Assembly: GCA_948567375.1 (NCBI GenBank)
Contig: OX419758.1
Coordinates: 32,741,001 to 32,805,000, forward strand
DNA length: 64,000 nucleotides
Source: Lunularia cruciata
Taxonomy: Eukaryota > Streptophyta > Marchantiopsida > Lunulariales > Lunulariaceae
Direction of reading: 5' to 3'
The notes below the pieces were generated by a model that worked only from the letters and a program-made list of their open reading frames with translations, did no database searches and was not told the origin of the DNA. Shown in pieces: positions 58,291 through 64,000 of the stretch. Both the position numbers and the translations under genes were made by a program. Numbering within the stretch: the first letter of the stretch is position 1; the number at the start of each line of letters is the position of its first letter.

Positions 58291-58981
58291 TGTAACACCC
58301 ATTTGTGCATATGTGTGGTAATGTGATATTTAGCTTGGTATTACAAGTACTTAAGAGATATTATTTATATAGAGATAAAGGATGGTTCTATATTAGTCAT
58401 GGTTAGCTAAAGTTAGTCATAGCTAAGATAGATGGGACCTTACTTTAGAGGAAGTAGAAAAGATGAGCATCACTATTTTGGATTTTAGTGTGTTGACTTG
58501 GTATTATTCCTAGGTGTTTGGCTTTGGGGAAAGAGTTGAGAACTCTTGGGCCCGCAAGCCTTTTTGTTTTGGATTCTTCTTTAGTCCAAGGATAGCCCAT
58601 GTGAAGGAATCCTTGCTTTAGTGGTTGGGTCAAGATAAGACCACATGCTTAGGGGAATATGCCCATGTGAATGGATATTCCTTTCTACTTTTTAACTTTA
58701 CTTGACTTTTAGTCTAGTAACTTGAGTTACTACGGTAATTAGTAACTTTGGTACGTAACTATTTCACAAGTATATAAACAAGGGATGAGGAGGTACTCAT
58801 CATCCTTTCATTTGCAACTATCTCTCTCTCATTGAGTTCTCTAGTGAGCAATGTCTTGAGTCTTGGATTGTTAACCTTGGAGGAGTATGATGGAGTTGGG
58901 GTTCCTTGTCTTCTTAGTCCATGGTGCGCTACCATAATAGCCATCAGAGGTTCATCCTGAGTGAGAGACAGGCCGGCTCAC
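58291..58981 (+). repeat. 5' LTR of element E
   Basis: TGTAACACCC...CCGGCTCAC, 691 bp. TATAAA at 58,773. Confidence 0.92.
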
Positions 58982-58986
58982 GTTTT

Positions 58987-59004
58987 TGGTTCCGTTGCCG
59001 GGAC
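58987..59004 (+). promoter_or_regulatory. Primer-binding site of element E, best-kept copy
   Basis: TGGTTCCGTTGCCGGGAC, complementary to a tRNA-Asp-like 3' end apart from positions 4-5 and the last bases. Confidence 0.65.
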
Positions 59005-59023
59005 CTCTCTAGAAGGCAAGATA

Positions 59024-59194
59024 ATGTTCCGCGTCCAATTCTACATTAGGCAGAAGGAGGCTATGAGAGCTCACTTGGAGAGAACATTAGGAGAGGAGAG
59101 GGCTGAACTTATGTTAGAGAACCAAGATCCATTTGTATACCCTGTAGTTCATTATGATGTCTTTGAGGTGATTTTGTACATCTTGTACACATGA
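59024..59194 (+). CDS. Leader ORF of element E (56 aa)
   Basis: MFRVQFYIRQKEAM start and the same stop position as in B and D; nearly identical to the ORF in B (Leu to Pro near the middle). Confidence 0.5.
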   Translation: MFRVQFYIRQKEAMRAHLERTLGEERAELMLENQDPFVYPVVHYDVFEVILYILYT

Positions 59195-59851
59195 GAGGAA
59201 TTGGAGAGATTGTGTGAGGTGGATTGCAGATTTTGGGGATTAAGGTGATTTTGGGCAAAATCTCAAGTTTGAGATCTGGACTTGAGATTTCTACACATGA
59301 TAGCTTGGGTTATCTTTCAGTTACCACACTCGAAATTATTGTGAGAGCTTCTATGCCCACTGGGCTAGAATTTTTGAAAGTTGATAGGGTAAAGTGCTCC
59401 CGCAACTGCATGCTCTCTAGAAAATTTTACAGAGTCTGCCATTTCTTCAACTTTCAGTGAATTGTCCTGAAAATTTCCAAGAAAATTAAGTGCATTGTAT
59501 TATACCTGCTGCCACAAAAATTAGAGAGAGATCGTTCTTGTGCAGAGAGTAATGAGTTTTTGAAGTGAGGGGGTGGTTTTCAGAGCAAATCTGAAATATG
59601 GGTGCTGAATAGAAAGATGTCTAGGCCAAATGGCTCGATGAAAAGATCTGAAATTTTGCAGGGAGGGACCCCCTGGAGTTGTTATCAGGTGTGAAAAATT
59701 TTAGAGGACTGTAACATACTGGTTGGGAGATTTGAGTGACATTGTGAGGAAGGGTCAATTCTGCAGAGTGGAGATCTCATGCATGAGAAGTTTGAGATCA
59801 ACAAAAAGCATGTTTGAGTGTTTAGATTCATCTTGGGAACATGGGGGGCCA

Positions 59852-60315
59852 TCAAGAGTAGAAATTGAGATTATGAAAGGTTCCCCAAGGGTTTGAGGTG
59901 ATTTTAGGGGTGGATTTGAGGAAAAGAGAGTTTACAATAGAATTTGAAGAGAGTGTTGAGAGGATCCAAAAACCTACACCACTTGGAGGAAAGAGTGAGT
60001 CTAAGTGCTTTCTATGTGGAGAGAAGGGACATAAGGCAAGTTTATGTCCATTGACCTTTGAGAGCAAGAGATTGAGAGAAAGGAGAGGCTTAATTGACTT
60101 GGGTTTGCATGTTGGACCTTCTTCACCAAGATTGGGAGGGAGGAGATCTAAGACCAAGGAGTTGTGTGAGGTTTGTGGAGTTGAAGGACTTCCAAAAGGA
60201 CATGAGTGTAGTGGGAGTAAAAGCACTTTTGGAAACTTTGGTGAAGGATCTTGGAGAGAGTCTAAGTACAGCTATAGAAATACTGCCACCTTCATCAGCT
60301 AGTTCTCAAGATTAG
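59852..60315 (+). pseudogene. Element E zinc-knuckle ORF, frameshifted
   Basis: The knuckle is intact (CFLCGEKGHKASLC) and the second cluster is kept (CEVCGVEGLPKGHEC). A stop lies near the start (HQE*KLR) and one extra G near 60,211 shifts the C-terminus. The last part is open in the shifted frame to 60,315. Confidence 0.68.
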
Positions 60316-60551
60316 TGATAGAGATAATCTTTCAACTTATGGATAAACTATCCATGAGAGTTAGATTAATATGCACTCTAGGATTTGATGTTGCTATAGA
60401 AATCTTGGAGCGACCTGAACCTTTTGTTTTCCCTAGAGTGGATTATTCTCAGATGGTGTTAGTCATGTATATACTCTATTAGTAATAGAGTGAGAGAAAA
60501 GAGAAGAGAAAATTTTTTTTTGAGAGAAAAGAAAGATAGTGAGGGGTTAAG

Positions 60552-62390
60552 ATGGGAAAACTTCCAGTTTTCTTTGGCAAGGATGGAGAAGATGTGGAGG
60601 CCTTTGTGAGAGACTTCAAGAGAGCTTGCATAGGAAACAATGAGAGGAGGAAGAATGAGTGGGCCTCATTATAACCAGATTTCTTTGAGGATGCAGCACT
60701 TACATGGTATGAGTCAGAATACCAAAAGAGAGAGAGGAGAGAGGGGGAAGAGGAGTCTTGGGAGACTTTGACTTAAGCACTCATTGAGAACTTTCTTCCT
60801 GATGAGGGTTATGAGAGATTGATGAGTGAGGTTACATTTCTCAAGCAAGGAGATGGAGAGAAAGTGAGAGTCTATGTGGAAAGAGTGGAAAAGTTAGAGT
60901 CCAGATTTTGCATAGTGTTGAGGAAGGGTGGGGATGATGTGGAGACTACAATGATTGGCATAGGGGCCATGCTCACCAAGAATTTTATGGGAGGGTTGAG
61001 ACCACAAATTAGAAGCAAGGTGAGATATGAGAAACCTTCTTCCAAGGTTGAAGCTATCAAGATCGCAATTCGTATGGAGGAGAGTTTGGAAGGGGATGAG
61101 AGTGATTTGGTGGTGAAGGAGGTTGTGCATCCTCCTCAAGGCTACAAGTATGGTGGAACTTCTGATACTTTGGTGACAAGGGTTGCACCACAAGTAGTAG
61201 TTGCTCCAGTTCTTGCACCTCCACTAAAAGATCCACTCCAAACCATCACAGAACAACTTGCGGATCTCAAGATCAATGTGGTGCAACTATGGGAGAAGAG
61301 AGAGGTGGATCAGAATGTAGGGAGAGGGCCTAGGAGTTATGGAAACTTTCCATATAGAGGAGGCCAACCAGCCAACAATTTCAATGATAGAAATTGTTTT
61401 GGTTGTGGAGGAAGAGGCCATATCTAAAGGAATTGCCCAAATTCCACTTACCATGGAGGAAGGGGTTATGAGGGAGCCAATAGAGGGAAAGAGGGAGGTA
61501 GTGAAACCCAAGTGGCTCCTAATCTCAACAAAGGTAAGGGGATAGCATCCATAGATGTGGTTGAGAGCAAGTATGAGAAGGGAGAGTGCTCAAACTCCAA
61601 GGGTCTTAATTTGGAGCTCTTGGCACAAGAGAAGAAGAGAGCTCGTTTTGCAGAGGATGTTCACTCTTCTCAAGGATTTACTTCAAGCAAGGATACTCCT
61701 ATGTCTACTAGGAGCACTCGCACCTCAACACCATCAACAACAAAGACTCCAAGGAAGAAGTTGGGGATGGAGGACTTCTTGATCTCAAAGCAACAATGGA
61801 ACTACAATGTGTTGGAGGCTGTTGGTAGTCACAAGGCTAACATCACAGTGGGCCAATTAATTGCTTTGAAGCCTACCTTGAGAAAGGAGCTTAGAGGTGG
61901 TTTGAGTTCTACAAGGAGCAAGAAGAAGAAGAAGTCAACAGTTCTAGTATCAATGGGGGTGGTGGATGCCAAGCCAACACCATGGGAGGCTTGTGAATAT
62001 GCCTCCAAGATTGATGTGAGAGTGAATGCTCACAACATCAAGGATGCATTGGTTGATGGAGGATCAGCAGTGAATGCCATGTCAGAAAGGTTGATGAAGA
62101 AGTTGGGTATGATACCCTCAAGACCTTCAACATTTGTGGTGAGCATGGCAAACAAGCAACAAGTTTGACCAGTAGGGGTGATGGATAAGGTGGTAGTTTC
62201 AGTTATGGGAGTTCAAAATCTCATGACTTTCCAAGTCTTGAAGGATTCAAGCTATGACTTACTTCTTGGGAGGCCATGGTTGAGAGCAGCACGCACAACT
62301 GATCGATGGCACAAAGGGTACTTGAGGATTGGGCCATCAAACCATAGAGTCACTGTTCCTATGACTAACACCACCAACACTTCACATTGA
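60552..62390 (+). pseudogene. Element E gag and protease
   Basis: Gag starts MGKLPVFFG at 60,552. Stops: TAA near 60,672, TAA near 60,775, TAA at 61,425 (CAA to TAA inside the zinc-knuckle region), TGA at 62,166 (CGA to TGA, same place as in A) and TGA at 62,388. Between 61,512 and 62,166 the frame is open through the gag tail into protease DGGSAVNAMS, showing that gag and pol are one polyprotein. Confidence 0.85.
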
Positions 62391-64000
62391 GATACCCCAT
62401 CTTCTGATTATTGGGAATCAGATTCTGAAGAAGGAGTTTCAGGTGTGGACACAAGCATGGAAGAGGAGACTTCCACGGAGGAGGATGAATCTGAATCTGA
62501 TTCAGATGTGTATCCTTTGTGTGCTATGGATTTTGCACCTAAGCCAGAGGTTTTGAAGGACCCAGATAAATCACCATTGACAGTTGAGGAGGTAGAGAGA
62601 AGGTTATCTACCCTCAAGTATGGCCCAAATGTTACCAAGGAGGAGAAGGTGAGATTTGAGGAGATTTTCCGCAAGTTCATCCATGTGTTTGCTTTTAGTT
62701 ACAAGGATTTGAAGGAAGTCACCTTGGAGGAGCACAAGATAGAGGTGGAGTCACATGCAAGACCAATCCGCCAAAAGCAACGTCGCATTAGCCCACCAAT
62801 ATCTTTGGTTGTGAAGGAGGAGATTGATAAGCTCAAGGAGGCTGGATTTATCTTTGAGGTGGAGAATTCAGAATGGGTGTCTCCAATTGTCATTGTGAAG
62901 AAAAAGAATGGCAAGCTTCGGGTATGTGTGGATTACAAGAAGCTCAATGCTGTTACTAAGAAGGACTACTACCCATTGCCATTCATTGATGAGATCTTGG
63001 AGGAGGTTGCGGGTCATGAGAGGTACAATTTTGGAGATGGTTATAGTGGATATAACCAAATCAAGATTGCACCAGAGCATCAACAACTCACCACATTCAC
63101 CACACCTTGGGGAACTTACGCTTTCAAGGTCATGCCTTTTGGGCTTTGCAATGCTCCAGCCACATTCCAACGGTTCATGAACAAGGTATTTGAACCTTTC
63201 ATTGGGAAATTTGTGAGAGATTTCATTGATGACTTTTGTGTCTATGGGAGCAAGGAGGAGCACTTTGAGCACCTAATCAAAGTCTTGCAACACTTGGATG
63301 AGGCAAATGCATCACTCAACCCAGAGAAGTGCATTTTTGGATGTGAAGAAGGTCTACTTTTGGGGCACATCATCTCCAAGGATGGAATAGCAATTGATCC
63401 TGAGAAGGTGAGGAAAATCTTAGACCTTCCATTCCCTTCAAGCTTGACAAAGTTACACCAATTCTTGGGAATGGTTGGGTACTATAGGAGGTTCATCTTC
63501 TCATTTTCCAACAAGGCTTATGCATTGACCATCTACATGAAGAAGGGTGTAGATTACATGGTGATTTTGGAAGACAAGGAGGCTCTCAAAGCTTTTGAGG
63601 AGCTCAAGCAATCCCTTGCTGTAGCTCCTATTCTTGCTAAACCTGATTGGAGTAAGCCTTTCATCCTCTACACTGATGCTTCTAATGTAGCTATAGGATG
63701 CACTCTTAGTCAATTAGACCAAGATGAGCATGATCATCCAATAGCTTATGCTAGTAGGCAGATGGTTTCAGTAAAGAAGAACTACTCTATCACGGAGAGA
63801 GAAGGGTTGGCAGTGATCTTTGGTCTCAAGAAGTTTAGACACTACTTGATTGGAGGGAAAGCCACAATTGTCACGGATCACAAGGCTTTGAAGTACATCT
63901 TCAACAAGCCTAATGTTGAAGGGAGACTAGCAAGGTGGATGATACTCTTGTCTGAGTATGACTACACAATTGAGGATAGGCCAGGAAAGAAACATGCAAA
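62391..64000 (+). CDS. Element E RT-RNase H, open to the window edge
   Basis: A frame without stops for at least 536 codons, from the acidic linker through RT and into RNase H, running past 64,000. RT motifs are complete: WVSPIVIVKKKNGKLRVCVD, FGDGYSGYNQIKIAP, FGLCNAPATFQRF and the catalytic FIDDF box. RNase H keeps LYTDASN and VTDHKALKYIF. These enzymes copy the element RNA into DNA in the particle. It is the only copy in the window with an apparently intact catalytic RT, though its gag and protease carry stops. Confidence 0.88.

Larger units (their letters stand above)
58291..64000 (+). mobile_element. Element E: family member running off the window
   Basis: 5' LTR 58,291-58,981, primer site 58,987-59,004, leader ORF, zinc-knuckle ORF, gag, protease, RT and RNase H; integrase and 3' LTR lie beyond 64,000. 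Very close to B over its length. It inserted in element F sequence; the expected target duplication starts AGTGC. Confidence 0.9.

Overview
The window looks like repeat-rich nuclear DNA of a land plant. The evidence is a nest of Ty3/gypsy LTR retrotransposons of the Ogre/Tat/Athila type, a degenerate chromodomain-bearing Ty3/gypsy element, degenerate LINE-like reverse transcriptases, solo LTRs, and no bacterial gene organisation. The host species cannot be named from the sequence; a non-seed plant is only a guess. No rRNA, tRNA, CRISPR array or housekeeping gene was recognised.

Left flank (1-11.8 kb): the 3' part of element A (gag-pol remnant plus 3' LTR, 1-4349). Next comes a different Ty3/gypsy integrase that runs in the same frame into a PHD-finger-like module (4355-5610). 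Then come that element's 3' region, a truncated family LTR, a chromovirus integrase and chromodomain split by a family LTR (6875-8571), and unassigned AT-rich degenerate sequence.

Element B (11,870-19,685) is the reference copy. It has two about 691-bp LTRs with roughly four differences, an AGGTC target-site duplication, a tRNA-Asp-like primer site, a short leader ORF, an extra zinc-knuckle ORF upstream of gag, gag, and a pol broken by stops and frameshifts. It sits inside a degenerate LINE-like RT, whose frame resumes at 19,686.

Middle (22-43.6 kb): mostly sequence I cannot assign. It holds a 20-bp inverted-repeat element, several tandem repeats, small dispersed modules (a GGCGACC module and a GGGGCTAAGCCCC palindrome), a LINE C-terminal remnant split by a solo LTR with an ATAGG duplication, and one plausible single-exon gene for a 201-aa acidic protein with three copies of an IAEYVEE-type repeat (37,979-38,584).

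Right flank (43.6-64 kb): a cysteine-rich broken gene split by a second solo LTR (GCTGG duplication), a repeat related to 5.9-6.3 kb, a 75-bp tandem repeat, then a nested stack. Element C (from 47,064) was interrupted by element D (50,825-56,334) and then by an unidentified element F carrying a purine-rich tandem array. Element E (58,291 to the window end) is inserted in or beside F, and its RT/RNase H frame is still open at the window edge.

The most interesting points are the integrase-PHD fusion, the conserved leader ORF and zinc-knuckle ORF upstream of gag, evidence that B was already defective when it moved, the uniform orientation of all strandable retroelements, and the isolated acidic-repeat gene.
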